The notes: generated by a model from the letters alone, not told the origin. A stretch of DNA of 64,000 bases from Nautilus pompilius (GCA_018389105.1 JACATO010002129.1:1-64000); one strand, 5' to 3'; positions 1 through 12,210 are shown, counted from the stretch's first letter. Numbers and translations: made by a program.

Positions 1-3
1 GAC

Positions 4-36
<33 letters not shown>

Positions 37-87
37 GATGGAGAGAGAGAGAGAGAGAAGTATAGAGAGAGAGGAGAGAGAGAGAGG
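1..87. repeat. (GA)n microsatellite at window edge
   Basis: Nearly pure GA dinucleotides with a few GATG and TATA interruptions. The run is cut by the window start, so its true length is unknown. It ends in GGTCATGATGTTAC, which resembles a decayed copy of the GATGACGTCAGTA unit of the satellite family at 12.2, 48.5, 50.2, 52.4 and 54.1 kb, so it may be the edge of another such array. Confidence 0.9.
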
Positions 88-97
88 TCATGATGTT

Positions 98-3000
98 ACC
101 TACTACTGCCAGTCCTTTTTGATGCCCGAAATATTTACAAATTAAACAACAACGAATGGCTTACTTTTAGACGGCTGGTGGGGGACGATCCCACCGTGGC
201 AGGTGGTCTCCCCCCTCCGAGTTCGGTCCCCGCCAAACGTCGGCATGGTTTTGACAGACTTCCAGCAGCATGGCTTCTCCGCATTTCACTGAACCGGTTC
301 GCAGGCGTGGCCTTTCTCCGCTTGCGGAAAGCTAAATAGAGAAGTTCAAGTAGGGACTTTCCGCTTTCTATTGAAGGCGGAAGTGCAGGCAGGGCCCGCG
401 AGGAGCGGCACCGGTAGTCACGTGACGCTCTGTAACCTTATTTGGTATGACTACAACGTTACACGATGTTCATCGCGGCAAAAGAAGAAGAAGACAGATA
501 AAACTGTAACGATTTGAACGCTGAAGTTGTCATCCCAGATGACTTACGGAAACTCTTATCAATAACAAATTTTAAGGAATTCTTTCCGCTGAAACAGCAC
601 CGGCTGTAATTTCACATCAGATGTTGGCGACATTACAGCGGATTAACGAGAATTCCGAAGGGGAGTCTGTCTGAACCAGTGTAAGCTCAATGGCTTCATT
701 GTTCTGAACGGCGCACAGCACACAATTGTATACATGTTTTTTTTCTGAAGAAGCACCAGGCTTTGGGCTTCACATTAGAAAGCAAAGAGAAGAAAAGTAA
801 GGAGAATTAGTTTAAATGGCCTGTTGGCTCGAAGCAAGAAGACGAAGCCGTCGTTACCTTTTATAGAACCGTCACTTAACAGGCGGGCCTGGCGGGTGCT
901 GGATTTATCCGTCGATAAGGTTCCCGGAAAAATGCTTTCCCGGTAATCCCATTTTCTTCTCCATCACTGTTTAGAGACGCTTCACGTCAGAAATCTGTCG
1001 CTCAATAACTCATTTCGGTAGCCATGACTACGAAACGTTAACGAGTCTGCAGAAGCTGGACGACGAATCGACAAACAGACAGGAAAGGGAATCGGCGCAG
1101 AAGCTTAAAAACAGCGGTCTGACAATGGCTGCAGTTTTCACCTCGTTCTAGGAATAGAAAACTATATAAACGGACGGGGCGCGTTGTAGCGGAAACCAAA
1201 CAGCGCTTTCTAACGGATAAGTGCGACAATACGCTTCTTCAGTAGAGTTGTCTCCCTTGCAGAGCGGCTATCTCCACTGTGTACTGCCCGACACAGGAAT
1301 AGCAATTACCAAGTGGTATAATCCCTGATTATTTATTATTTATATCTAAATCTGTTGGCCTTTTTCTTTTAAAAGAATATATATATTTACAATTGGGAGA
1401 ACTATGCTGTAAACACGTTCTCAGTTTCTGACGCCCCTACGCTCATCCTAGCTATGCCGTATATCCGGACAGACCGGCAGGAACCTCTCAGGCTGATATC
1501 TGGACCAGTCATTCGACAGCGTTTTGGCCCGTGGCCATAAGCGAGCTCAGCTTCACTGCTGTCGGTCATTGCTCGCCTCTTTTAAATACGAACTGGGCTC
1601 GTCTTGTTACTGCAAACGTGGGGGATTTTAACGATGGTTCATCTTTAACTCGGTATTTGAACACGTGCAAACCCAAAACAACAACAACAACCAGCACCAT
1701 CTATCTTCGACAAAAGAAAACACGTTTGGCAATTTCATTCAGGCCCCTCTTGTTAATTCTCCTGAGTGCTCCTCCTCCTATCAACTCTGGCTCTGTCGAT
1801 GTTTCCATCTCCTTCATTTCAGAAATTTTCTATCTAAAGATCCTCATATTTTTGGACAGTTTCTCTTTGTCCTTAATGGATTCCCTTTTTTTTTGTTATG
1901 GCGGCATTGCCACAACTATTAGCGGGCGTCTCTTCTTCACCCCTGTTCCTTGGGCGTGTGACGTTGTCGTTTTCCACAGTGCTGTTTGTGGAGTATTACT
2001 CTCGCCAAGACGGCCTTGGCCCATCTTCCTTTATTGTATGCATCAGCGACTGTCTCGTCACATCCGCCATGTATTCCGCGTCTCTGATCGGTCAATTTTT
2101 CATTATCAATTTTTTAGTGCTGTTGTCGTCGTCAGAGAAAGGTAAATGAAGTAAACCCTGAGGTGACATCTGTATCATAAAAAAAAATAGGCCTTACCCC
2201 AATATCTACCGAGGCAGTACCCACGTTGTTTTTGAACAGAGCATGGATGCTGTAGGATATACTACCGCTTGAGATTCTTTGAGAGAAAGCAGATCTGTCT
2301 TGTTTAAAGTGCTTCTGAGCCCCTCAACATTCTGCGGCCCGTCGCTCTACATCTAGACTTTCAGATGGAAGAATCTCCTCCGGAAACGAGAGCTTTCCTT
2401 AAGAACTTACGATGTCGGTGTGGGCAATGGTGGTAATGACGTCACAGTTTTCAGCCGCTTGTGGCGTTTTTCCAGGTGTGCTTTTTTTTATTCCGAGAAA
2501 ACCGGCGAAAATGGTGGGTGTGAGGGGGTTAAAATAAAAACGACAGTTTATTACGCAGTGGTTTACTACCGTGGCCATCAGTAGAATAACAAAGAAAATG
2601 TTTATTGCTTTTGATTTCCACTTTTTAGATAAGCGACACTGTATTTCAAATAACTCGTTGTCGGCTTTTGCCCTGACCGTGTATTGGTGACTTCGGAAAT
2701 CGAAGCCAATAAGGAAGAACATTGAGAATGAGCGCGTGGCTCCGGGCAGCGGTGGAGCTCCGAGTCTTGAGACTTCCTTTAATCAAACGTTAATTTAGAA
2801 AGAACAGGTGATCGGAAGTATAAGTAGGAAGGATGAACAACGACATGCTACATCTAGAAGGCAAAAACACATTAACCCGGTGATTAGAGCTGTCTACGTG
2901 AAAACTGACTTTGACTTTTCGCAATGCTGAGGAAAATGAAAGTACCTTAAGTTTTTGAGGAATAATCAAATATCCTACCTGGTCGGAGCGTCAGAACTCC

Positions 3001-3200
3001 ATGGTACTGCTCGTTAATAGCCTACTTTTTTAAAAAATTAATACAAGGGACGCAAGACTGGACAGATTTCCTGGTCGACTGATGGACTTCTAAATCATCT
3101 GGAGCCACAGCTCCAGCGCTTTCTAATGCGCCGTTTTATTATCTAAAATTGTCAGTTATTCTATGGTGTTTCATTGTTGTTGTTTTTTTCCACTCTCCCG
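98..3200. other. Unique sequence, no supported gene
   Basis: No repeat family or splice-bounded coding segment stands out. The longest open frame (1531-2145, plus) starts at GTG, is rich in Leu, Ser and Phe, and is within the length expected by chance. A tRNA B-box-like AGTTCGGTCCC lies near 220, after a GGTGGTCTCCC also found near 63934. One perfect CRE palindrome lies at 2437-2444. Confidence 0.5.
2437..2444. promoter_or_regulatory. Isolated perfect CRE palindrome TGACGTCA
   Basis: An 8-base match to the CREB/ATF consensus in unique sequence, context GTAATGACGTCACAG. It is one of seven such sites outside the satellite arrays. Function is not shown. Confidence 0.3.
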
Positions 3201-3209
3201 GTAACACAG

Positions 3210-3352
3210 CTGAGGATATCCGCCACTGTAGTGCTGTGATTGACGTGAAGGAAATTGGACCATCGCAAGTTCTCGCCGAATGGAAAGTGTCCATCCGTCC
3301 GTACAGCGAAAAGGACGGGAGGAGAACCAATAATGGAGTGGAACAGAATCCA
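3210..3352 (+). CDS. Candidate internal exon of unknown gene
   Basis: A pyrimidine-rich tract (3176-3200) runs into CAG at 3207-3209, a good splice acceptor. The frame after it is open to TAG at 3353. In that frame the residues look protein-like: AEDIRHCSAVIDVKEIGPSQ, then VLAEWKVSIRPYSEKDG. The short VKEIGPSQVLAEWKV stretch is loosely reminiscent of a fibronectin type III strand pair, but that is too little to assign a domain. No consensus donor is seen before the stop, so the true 3' end is unknown, and GT at 3289 (GAAA then GTGTCC) is one option. If read as one unspliced frame it would begin with a hydrophobic stretch, but there is no ATG. It could equally be a chance open frame. Confidence 0.2.
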
Positions 3353-3359
3353 TAGGAAC

Positions 3360-4167
3360 CAGCAAACGGGGTTCTTGCCGTACGATGTCTCTCTGCGCAA
3401 TCTGAATTGTGGAAAGCCCCCCCCCATAACTGCCACATCGGAAATTCCTTTCTACCCTTCAATTTTTAGATGTAAGGGGAAAGAGGGGAACCGGATTATC
3501 CGGAGGGGATGATGGAGTAAAGAACTTACACCAAACCGTGTCGACAGTCTGTTAGGGATAACAGTCGAGGGTGTTTATACAAGACGTGTTCTATCCAAGC
3601 GTGACGATTAAACTAGTGGCCGTTAGTTTTTAGGCAAACCGAATAAATGCTCCATGTTCCAAATGTAATCATTTTATTCGCGCTATTGCTACCTATATAG
3701 TGGAATATGTGTACTGGTAAATATGTACATGATAAAACCTGTTACACTAAGTTTGTGCGAGGAGATTTATCGCCATCCTGAAAATATTCTCCTTAGTGGA
3801 TCGGCGTTTGTGACCCTTGAGTTATTGCCGCGGTTCGATTCTCGATGGGGTTTGGTAGGCAGCCAGAGGCAGGCTTCCGGTTCTCGCAGGTTTTCTCTGG
3901 GAACTCTGGTACCTTCCCAACCGCAATCGCAGGAGTTCTGGTCGATTTATTTCAGGGCGGCCGACATCGAGTTACATTAGGTACTTTCTTGGCTGCTAGT
4001 TTCCGGTGTGCCAGGCGACAGTCTTTCTCCGTCCGGACAGTAGTCTGGTCCGGTTTGAGAACTGAAACAATACAGTTGGGTATTCCCCACCCCACAAATG
4101 AGACAGCCGGCCAGCCATTGTAGTGGTGGCAACGACATCATCCACGGGCGGCAACTGAACGCTGTTT
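3360..4167. other. Unique sequence, no supported gene
   Basis: Overlapping short frames on both strands without splice support. GC content rises from about 3830 toward the 54-bp repeat at 4168, consistent with one promoter-like island ending near 4340. Confidence 0.4.
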
Positions 4168-4329
4168 TGTGCGGTATGACGTCGGCCGCTTGGCTTCCGT
4201 GGCGCATGCGCTTTTTTAGCCTGTGCGGTATGACGTCGGCCGCTTGGCTTCCGTGGCGCATGCGCTTTTTTAGCCTGTGCGGTATGACGTCGGCCGCTTG
4301 GCTTCCGTGGTGCATGCGCTTTTTTAGCC
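4168..4329. repeat. 54-bp tandem repeat, three copies, CRE plus NRF-1 motifs
   Basis: Three head-to-tail copies start at 4168, 4222 and 4276 with an exact 54-base period and almost no divergence; the only clear difference is GTGCATGCGC for GCGCATGCGC in copy 3. Each unit holds, in order, TATGACGTCG (CRE/ATF-like, at 4177, 4231, 4285), CTTCCG (ETS-like, read as CGGAAG on the other strand) and the NRF-1-type palindrome GCGCATGCGC (4202-4211, 4256-4265, variant 4310-4319), then a T run. Because 54 is a multiple of three, frames stay open on both strands and give repeated basic peptides. I treat those frames as artefacts and the array as possible promoter material. Confidence 0.95.
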
Positions 4330-5539
4330 GTTGGTTGGGAAAACAAGGTTACGCCCAGAAGAAATCTGGCGTCGCTACGATCATGAAACTAACAATATTA
4401 ACTGACAGCATCTAACCAAGGAGTTCGTTAGGATTTATCAGCTGAAAGACTTACATTCGTGAAGTACAAGATTTGACCAGTGTAACCGATGGGTGCCAAA
4501 CATCTTAAAAGATGAAGTGGACAACGTGAGGAAGTGAATGTAAAGTTAAACTAATTTTAGAATTAAAGCACACGTAGCTTATTGCAGACTCTCGGGGGAG
4601 GAGGGGCTGTTAGTGTAATATAGTTGAGGGAGCAGTTGGAATATCTACAAGATGACCAATGACTTCCTAAGACACGTTATCGTGTTAACAGCCAGCAGGA
4701 AGTGGTTATACTACCGACCTTTTTGGAAAACATTAGGGAGAATCCCACGTTTTTATCAGAATTGTTTGAAACATCGCCGGAGGCTGCCCACCTGATGATA
4801 ATCTCGAATATATATATATATTTTAAGTACACACCGCATTATTTGAACTTTGTTTGATTTAAATCCCGACGAGTACGCCCGTGGGCGCAAGGCGTATTAC
4901 CGGTCTCTTTGTTTAGCTGTGACAGAAAACGGTGAAAAGCTGACGGTTTCGAGATTGAATGGCGGTGCCAGATTTACTTTTCCGCATGACAGAAGCCCAG
5001 TCTATAGGTGCGCACTAAAGTTCGGGGAATTGTTTAGCAGAAACCGATCGCTCGAGTCAATCGAGCTGCGTTCTGAAATTTAAATCGTCTCCGATTGAGT
5101 TGGCAGCAGGTTCCGTACAACCAGCCATCTACGTTACTGGCAACGAATCGATACCCGGATCTCCTGCACACTTATTTGCATTTTTTTTTTTTTTTTTCGC
5201 GTCAGCGGGAGATTTTAAGGTGTACGATAAACATCGAAATAGAAGTGGGGAGTCGGATCAGCGGGAGGCATAAAATTGAAACCATAAAAATATCGGGTTG
5301 AGGCAGTTTGCTTTGTGATGTCATCCCTCCTGTCGTTCAGGGATAGGCGTTTGTTAAGTATTTGAAATTATTTTACAGCTCCCTTTTTTTTAAAATTGCC
5401 TTTTTTGACATTATAAATACCTTTGATCTTCTCGATATTCACTCCGGGCGAACACTAAACGAATTTATAAAATACCAAACTCTTCCGATTGATTGTTTTA
5501 GTTGCGTTTTTTTTTTTTTTTTTTGGTATTTGTATAATC
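4330..5539. other. Unique sequence, no supported gene
   Basis: Contains a short AT run (4809-4822). An open frame at 4850-5083 reads fairly protein-like (NPDEYARGRKAYY, FTFPHDRSP) but has no ATG and no splice acceptor in front, so it is not called as an exon. Confidence 0.4.
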
Positions 5540-5800
5540 GTCGTCGTCACCAGCCAGCGTAAGTCCGTTGTTGGACATAGGCCTTCCTCAGATTTCATGG
5601 GACAAACCTTGCCGCGCTGGCCCAGTGCGAGTTGGCAGGGGGGTAAGTGAATGCCAGCGTCCTGGGGGAGTGCTCTACAGCTGTTTCAAGCTTTTTGGCT
5701 CTCAGCAGCAGCAGCACGGCACCTCCGACCCCCCCACCGGGGATCGAACCCGCAACCCTCCGGATCACAAGCTAACTTGCCACGCCGCTGCTCTCTATCT
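5540..5800 (-). mobile_element. SINE-like element with tRNA-like promoter boxes
   Basis: On the minus strand a B-box GGTTCGATCCC (plus 5740-5750) follows an A-box-like TGGCAAGTTAG (plus 5774-5784) at a spacing shorter than in a real tRNA. The rest of the element carries TTGTTGGACATAGGCCTTCC (plus 5562-5581), close to a GGACATAGGCCT motif that I recall being widespread in invertebrate repeats. The pair of boxes plus a non-tRNA body suggests a tRNA-derived SINE. There is no acceptor-stem pairing, so it is not a functional tRNA. The family and exact ends are unknown. Confidence 0.5.
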
Positions 5801-8684
5801 GTATAATACATGTTATAAATTTATTTTTTCACTTTCATTTTTATAGGACCGATTTTAAAGTTCAAATCTAAAAAAAAAATATATTTTGTAAGAACCTACA
5901 AACGGCTGTTAACAAGGGAACAATTGGGGGGAAATGCTAAACGAAGCTCCCTGTCAACTAGAGACAATCCAAGCTGGAAGAGCTGCATCTGTAACCAGAA
6001 CGCCGACGAATATACCAAGTCTGGGTTTTGTGTTTGCTTTGTAACCGGATGTTCCATTAGTGAAAACCAGAAAGACAAAAAAGCACGCTTCTAACTAAGA
6101 AGGAATAAAGATGAGGACTCATTCAGTTTATTCACTGAAGACCGAACAAGGATTCCATAATCCTTAATTTGAGGTCATAACAGGACCTGGCCAGAATCCT
6201 GACATCATCCAAATAAAACTTGTCCTCCAGAAGCTGTGTAGAGGCGAGCGTCTCGACAATACATTGGATCGTTTTCTTCTTATGTTATACAAAACCACTA
6301 AAGTTCCGACATTTAACTTGATATACAAGGTGCGATTTGTCAGAAGAGTTACTTCGGTTTTTTGTTATGAAAACAAATTTTCAATTCTGAATGGAAGTCG
6401 TTTTCAATCAGACGGCGTTTTTATTCCGATTCCAAACTTTGCCTACCCATATACGGAATATTTTGGGGAACAGGGGGTGAGTTGCAGACGCTAGGTTGAA
6501 ACGCTTCACAAGAGACTCCTACGTACGCAGTTATTAAAAGGCCAATATTAAAAGTTTTTTTAACCCCATTCGTGGCCGCAGGTAGCGTGGGAGAAGCTAA
6601 TTTTAGGTGCCCTAAAACATCAAGACGGAAACAACGTTTTTATTAAACGAAAAGAACAGAAAGAGGGTCGGTCCATTTCGTTAGTTAACCCGACACTTCC
6701 AGAGCCGGTTTTACCTCCCATGTTGCACAGACAAATGGAAGTCTGCCACCGGTTTCCGTCCCTATAGCGAAACTGCTGACATCAGCGGGCTGTTTGTTTA
6801 ACTAATCAAACAAGTAAAATATCTGGTTAAGCAGTCAGTGGCGACCCCCCCTGGGAAGATTCTAACGAGAACACACGCTACGGATGATTCCATCGCTACG
6901 CTATCTAGCTGCGTTTTACCTTGAAAGAAGGCGTCAGCCTCTGGTTGCTAGTACTAATAACCATCTGAATACGTGTCCCGGTAATAATGGCGTAGTACCG
7001 TCGATGTGATAACAAAGCTCCCAAAGGCGAGCGTCCGCTGCATCTCAGGGGAACATCTGTAGACGGCGAAGAAGCTGCATAATCCTTTAGTTTTGAAAAA
7101 CGTTTTCGTTTGAACCTTTGGTATAAAATCAAGACTCGCTTTAATGCTATATTTTTTTTAAAAAAAAACTGAAATGAGTTTTAAAATCTGCGCGAGAAAT
7201 AGTGCCAATTATTTAAACAATAAACGTAGTAGCCATAGTTTCGTATACATTTTGGGAAAATTCAGCCGTTTGCACCATATAATCTGATATGCTGGTGGTG
7301 GTGGTGTTATGATCGCCATGACATAAAGAATAATTCACGTCAAAATACTGAGAGGGGAAGACATCGTGTCGCCGAAAAACGAGATGTCTCTTGTTGGAAG
7401 ACATTGACGAGTGGAGACGACATTCACGCTACGCTGCCTATCTTTATGGATTATGCCGAACCCCTTCCCCAAAGATCTTTTGAAGGACTTAATATTTCCT
7501 GACAATTAAAACAATCCCGTCTTTGGTGGTGTGCGTGTAAATATCGAGTAAAATCCGTCTTTATCGGAAAATGTCGCATAAAAAGCAGCTTTTGAGGCTG
7601 AGTCGCTTGTAGTTCAGTCACGTAAGCGGCCCCCCTGCTGAAGGTCGGCTCTGACACGGGACGAACCATGGGTGGGTGGGGGGTGGGAGAAACGCAGCTA
7701 CGCAACAGAAACAAAATGTCCGCGAAATCTATCTTTGTTACGTCGGTCCTCTCTGTGACTAATCGGGAGCTGGCTACACGCAAGCGACTCCTGCTTGGAA
7801 CCTGTCATTGACTTAGTGCGATAAAATGTGTAGCCATTGCATTCTTTTCTTGTAGCTGCAATTGCAACTATGACGTAGATTTCTGGGCAAAGGACGAAGC
7901 AGCAGGGACTTCATCGGATTAGGGCTCTCAGCGACCAGTCGGGTAGTGCGCGTCCCTGGTCAAGCACGATCGGCGTTTGGAACGGCTGACACGAGAATGT
8001 TCTACCAATCAGTGCCCGTCGATCTGGTCACGTGCTATGCTCATCCAATCGCAGCTCTGCTAACGTCTCGATTTCGTGGCGGCTCTCTCATCGCACGTGT
8101 CGGTCAAAGGGAAGCAGCTTTCTCCAAACGTCGAAGCCATTTTTATGCCATAGATAGTTCCATTGGTACAAGAGATGGAAACCACGAAAAAGTCGATCCT
8201 GACCAAGCCCCGTCATCGACTGAGATCTCCGGCTACATTAGAAATACATCTGTAAGCACCGACACATGACTAAACACGGGAAGGTATTTCACTAGACCAG
8301 CTGCTACACGCATTCATCGAAAATCAATCACGCAGTGGTGGTGTTTCTTCGCCCGTAACCCTAAAACACACAGTGCATGCCAGCGTTAACTAGGATAGCC
8401 CGGCCCTACCTTAGATTGTATAAAGTTACTCTTTAATCCGGCGGCGATCAATTTGATTTTGTTCAATTAGCAGTAAATATACGTTAGCCATTGTTGCTAT
8501 AGACATCGGTGAGCAGAGGAGATAAAATAAGATGCGTCCCCTTGCTAAATAAAACAAGCCTAACCTGCGAGATCAATGACGGACGAACTTATCCGCAATC
8601 ACAAGTTTCAGGTGTATTACTACACTGGTCGCCAAAATTATTTCACCACTTCACGCTTTTAATTAAAAAAAGCATTGAATAACG

Positions 8685-8688
<4 letters not shown>
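5801..8688. other. Unique sequence, no supported gene
   Basis: Only short frames without splice support. It includes the T8/A9 self-complementary tract at 7152-7168 and a G/C homopolymer patch near 7671-7685. Confidence 0.5.
7152..7168. repeat. T(n)A(n) self-complementary tract
   Basis: Eight T directly followed by nine A. One of nine such tracts in the window. Confidence 0.85.

Positions 8689-8724
<36 letters not shown>
8689..8724. repeat. (GT)18 microsatellite
   Basis: Uninterrupted GT dinucleotides, able in principle to form Z-DNA. Flanking sequence is unique. Confidence 0.97.
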
Positions 8725-8725
<1 letters not shown>

Positions 8726-9924
8726 ACATTGTAAAAAAAGCCTTTTTCGACAAATCAGACCCAGTCAGGCCTTCACTGCGCACCTGTACCAAAACCCTTA
8801 GATATCCGCGAAGATGAGAGTGCGGGCAACAAACAAACTAAACTTTAATCAGTCAACTTGTTTCGACTGAAAAACAAATGATAAAACAAAAACAAAACAA
8901 TTCTTTAAATGTTATATTTGCCATGGAACAGTAGCTCCTAAGTTACCCGCCGAAGCAGACATCTCTTCCAGTCCTGATCAAGTGACTGTAAAAGTAAAAT
9001 TGATCTATATCCCCTCATAATTTACCTCGCTGCCTCCCGGCAGAGGAGGCATGACCACTAAGAATTGCATTTCCACACTGGAATTATTTGGATTTTGCAA
9101 TAATTTCGGCTATTACTGTAAATTAATCACAGTTCCACATCGTTCAGTAATCAAAATGTAGTGTACCAGTAATTAATAGTAGTAATCAGAGAAAACCAAA
9201 TGCTGAAAGGGGGGGTAGCATGTGTACGAGGATCTGAGTGCGGTTTCCATAGAGATCTCGCTGTACCATGGTTCTTCCCTCTCAGTGGGTTTGCTCCCAC
9301 AGCTAAACAAAGGAGTTCCGGTCGGGAATTTTTTTCGGGTACGTGAAAGCTGTGTATTTAACCCTTGACTGACCGGCACTCTGCCCACCGCTCAAGAGAC
9401 CCCCAAATGTGTCAGGGGCAACTCGCTTTTCTTTTCTTCACCACGATTGATGCCCCTCGTCTACCCCCCTCCATCTAGCTCTGCTGCTTTGACAAATCCT
9501 TAGACCTGAAAGTCAAAACAGGGGTTCGCAAAGGGATAAGTGATGAAAAAAGTGTATTAGAAGTTGGTTTACAAAACAAAAACAACAGCAAAAAAATTAG
9601 ATCGCACTTCAGTTCTTCGCTACTGGCCGGCTGAAGTCGGGCTGTATCACGAGGCCGCGCAAAACGGAAAATAAATTCGCGCAGTTGAGCGGAATTCTTT
9701 ACGTTTGGTCAGCACGACCAGTTTCTTCCCACTTTGGCGTTAATAAAAGAGATTTCGCATCACGGTTTGGTCTAGCTCCCCCAATATCCACTTCTTTTAA
9801 TCCCATCACACTGACGGGAAGTGGACAGATCGGTGTCAGCTGACGACCCAGATGCCCCTTCAGCCGCTCAATCGAATTCTTAGAGCCTCTGGATACCTAC
9901 GAAGGAAGTTGAAAGGGTTAATCA
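8725..9924. other. Unique sequence, no supported gene
   Basis: AT-rich to 9180, then mixed. No frame with splice support and no repeat family recognised. Confidence 0.5.
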
Positions 9925-10030
9925 CCCTTTCAGATCGTGGTCAGCGGAGAGGCGTGGCATGGAGCCCCATCCTCCCCTAAAAGACCTGGGTACCAGTTCT
10001 CGGTGTGCCTTGTTGATACGATAAGTGATG
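9925..10030 (+). repeat. Dispersed repeat family R1, copy 1
   Basis: Matches 63172-63280 in the same orientation. Shared blocks include CAGATCGTGGTCA, AGGCGTGGC, TGGAGCCCC, CCCCTAAAAGAC and TTGTTGATAC. Weaker similarity seems to continue to about 10165 (CGCCATTCCTG against CGCCATTGCACCCCTG) after a poly-T and poly-C interruption. No coding motif or terminal repeat was seen, so its class is unknown. Confidence 0.75.
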
Positions 10031-11460
10031 ATTTTTTTTTTTTAATTGGTAACGTGTCCGCTGGAAAGAGACGTGTCTCGAAACATTGCCCACTTTGCCC
10101 TGTCCCCCCCCCCCACTTCAGGTTGTCGCCCGCACTGCGCCATTCCTGCCTCCACGCCCGACCATGGGCTAAAGAAGAATATGGTTGGCGGTTTTTCCAA
10201 ACCCATATGCGACCTTCAGGTGTGAATTCATGAAACCGGGACCCGCCAGAGAAGAGTAACGGCCGCCAGTTTTTTGGGGTCTTGCCAGACAAGTTCGCCT
10301 CCGTACGTTTCGAAGTAACTTATTCCTAGTGTACAGAAGGGTTTGTGTTTTTTTAAAAAAAAAAATCTTGACGGTGAATGCGGATTTGACGGGCAATGTC
10401 ACGTTCTTTCTCTGATGTCACGGTTGAGGGCCTCCCACACCGTGCCTCCTCCGCCCTCACGTTTTTTTTTTTGGAGCAGTGTCATGTGACACCGGCAGTC
10501 GGCACTCCAGGTTCTCGCTAGCCATCTCCATCCAAGTTCCTGCCAGAATTCGCCGGGACGAGCTTCGCCACAATTGTGGCCACAGATCCACGAAAAAATA
10601 TCGAGATGTCCATGATCGAATCAGACCAGAGTTCGAGCGGCGGGCCCATAACAGGGGAAATATTAAGGGGATCTTACGGGATCTGCCTGTTTTCGACACG
10701 ATCGAACCAGGTATCTGCTCACCTGGACTCCAATACATACCTCGACACAGCTAAAATACGCAAACTTTAATCAGATGCCTTTGTTTATGAGACGTCAGGT
10801 TAATATGACCGGACTCCATAAATTTTACCATAATTCCTATATTGTTAAAAGCACAGGAACATCATTATTAGACACAGAGCAAGAATTCCATTAATTCAAA
10901 GGGTGTAAAAAGTAAACCAAACAACGAAGTGACGTTTCAGTTCTGATGTAGATTTAGTCCTGTTGCGCTGCTGAATCATTTAATATTTTCATTGTAAGGA
11001 TATGAAGAAAATCACAGCAAGTAAAAATACGTCATAGTTAGAAACACAACCCTGATTTAGTAGAACTATAAGCATTTGGCAGAGATGTTCAGATGGTGCT
11101 GAAGCAATCTAACGGCATTGTCTACCTCGGGCGTCCTTTTAATACGATAGCCGTCTTAGATATATTCCTCATCTTCTGGTAGATTTGCGAAGCATTTTAA
11201 ATGAAAAGAAAATGGGCTTAAAGGAAATTTCTGAATTAAACATGTAGGTAAGCAGTTAATGGATTAGCTGCGTCTACGAAAGACTTAAGATGACACGAAA
11301 CACTAAAATGATCGCTCTTACTCCATTATCCAATAATACGAGGACGAGTTCCTCTAGCGTACGGCCATACCACGTGTTTGCCGTCAGGGGGTGATGACCT
11401 TTAAGTCGGACCTCTGGCGATCGGCCTAAGTGAATCAATCAAGGAGATGTAAGTCGACCC
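10031..11460. other. Unique sequence, possible continuation of repeat R1
   Basis: Holds poly-T (10031-10043), poly-C (10106-10115) and T7/A11 (10348-10365) tracts. The 10480-10760 part has overlapping open frames on both strands but no splice support. A GATCCACG block near 10585 may align with 63399 in the second R1 copy. Confidence 0.35.
10348..10365. repeat. T(n)A(n) self-complementary tract
   Basis: Seven T followed by eleven A, within the possible extension of repeat R1. Confidence 0.85.
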
Positions 11461-11579
11461 TCTCTAGGGAAAAGCACTTAATTCCTGCGACGTGCACTCG
11501 TGCATTAACGGTTTCACTTCCGCTTGGCTTCTGGAAATCGCCTTAAACTGGAAGTAATTGTCGCCTGGCGACGTCTCAC

Positions 11580-11649
11580 CTGCCATTTCCGTGTCTAGAA
11601 ACAATGAACTCAAACGACTCGCAGCGGCTTTGATACTTATCTCATCCAT
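11580..11649 (-). CDS. Candidate first coding exon of unknown gene
   Basis: The minus strand has ATG at 11649-11647, then a short protein-like frame, MDEISIKAAASRLSSLFLD followed by TEMA. It ends in GGCAG with a donor GTGAGA at 11579-11574. That matches the splice consensus well and would leave one base of a split codon. Without splicing, the frame runs on for 38 more codons to a stop at 11464. No domain is recognised and no partner exon was identified further down the minus strand. The ATG context (GCTGCATGG) is acceptable, with G at +4. An ATG plus donor of this quality can occur by chance in a window this size. Confidence 0.2.
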
Positions 11650-12043
11650 GCAGCTCGTTGTAGTCGTTAGGACCGTTTCTTGGTTCAGTCTGAGCCGCAG
11701 AAACAGATGAATGCAGTTAATTGTTCTTTTTTCTTGCTGCTTCTTCTTTTTTTTCTATCATTTGACTCAACGAACCACAAACGCATTTGTTATGAAAAAG
11801 ATTTAGTTAAACTCTCAGTCATCAATTCGGCGATAAATCAAATGAACGCAAGCACCAGAAAGGTGGGGGGCGGGCGGGAAGGCCGATGTGTCTTTGTAAA
11901 TTGGGTTTTTCTTCAAATTACGAAACTGGGGGAGGATACATCTATCTACGAATAAATTCCATGCTGGTTGTTGATTTGTTTCTAACGACGCACTTTGGTT
12001 CACGTACGCAAACCTCGTAGATCAGCAGTTCCATAGATTAAAG
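11650..12043. other. Unique sequence, no supported gene
   Basis: Contains a T-rich tract (11728-11757). No splice-supported frame. Confidence 0.5.
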
Positions 12044-12066
12044 TAAATAAATAAATAAATAAATAG
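12044..12066. repeat. (AAAT)n microsatellite
   Basis: About six TAAA units, lying just upstream of the first satellite array. Confidence 0.9.
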
Positions 12067-12178
12067 GAGGAAGATGATGACGACTTGGAAAGATTCCACC
12101 TAAACTGGCTTTAAAATGCGTTACTTTAGATTTGCTGCTGCTTCTCACAGGTGCACATTTGTTCTTGTCGCCACCCAT

Positions 12179-12179
<1 letters not shown>

Positions 12180-12210
<31 letters not shown>

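Noticed and set aside
1531-2145. 204-codon plus-strand open frame
   Set aside because: Starts at GTG, Leu/Ser/Phe-rich, no motif, and within the longest frame expected by chance in six frames of 64 kb.
3996-4346. Basic repeat protein on the minus strand across the 54-bp repeat
   Set aside because: The frame is open only because 54 is a multiple of three. It has no ATG and the repeat looks regulatory.
4850-5083. 77-codon frame with protein-like composition
   Set aside because: No ATG, no splice acceptor in front, no recognised motif.
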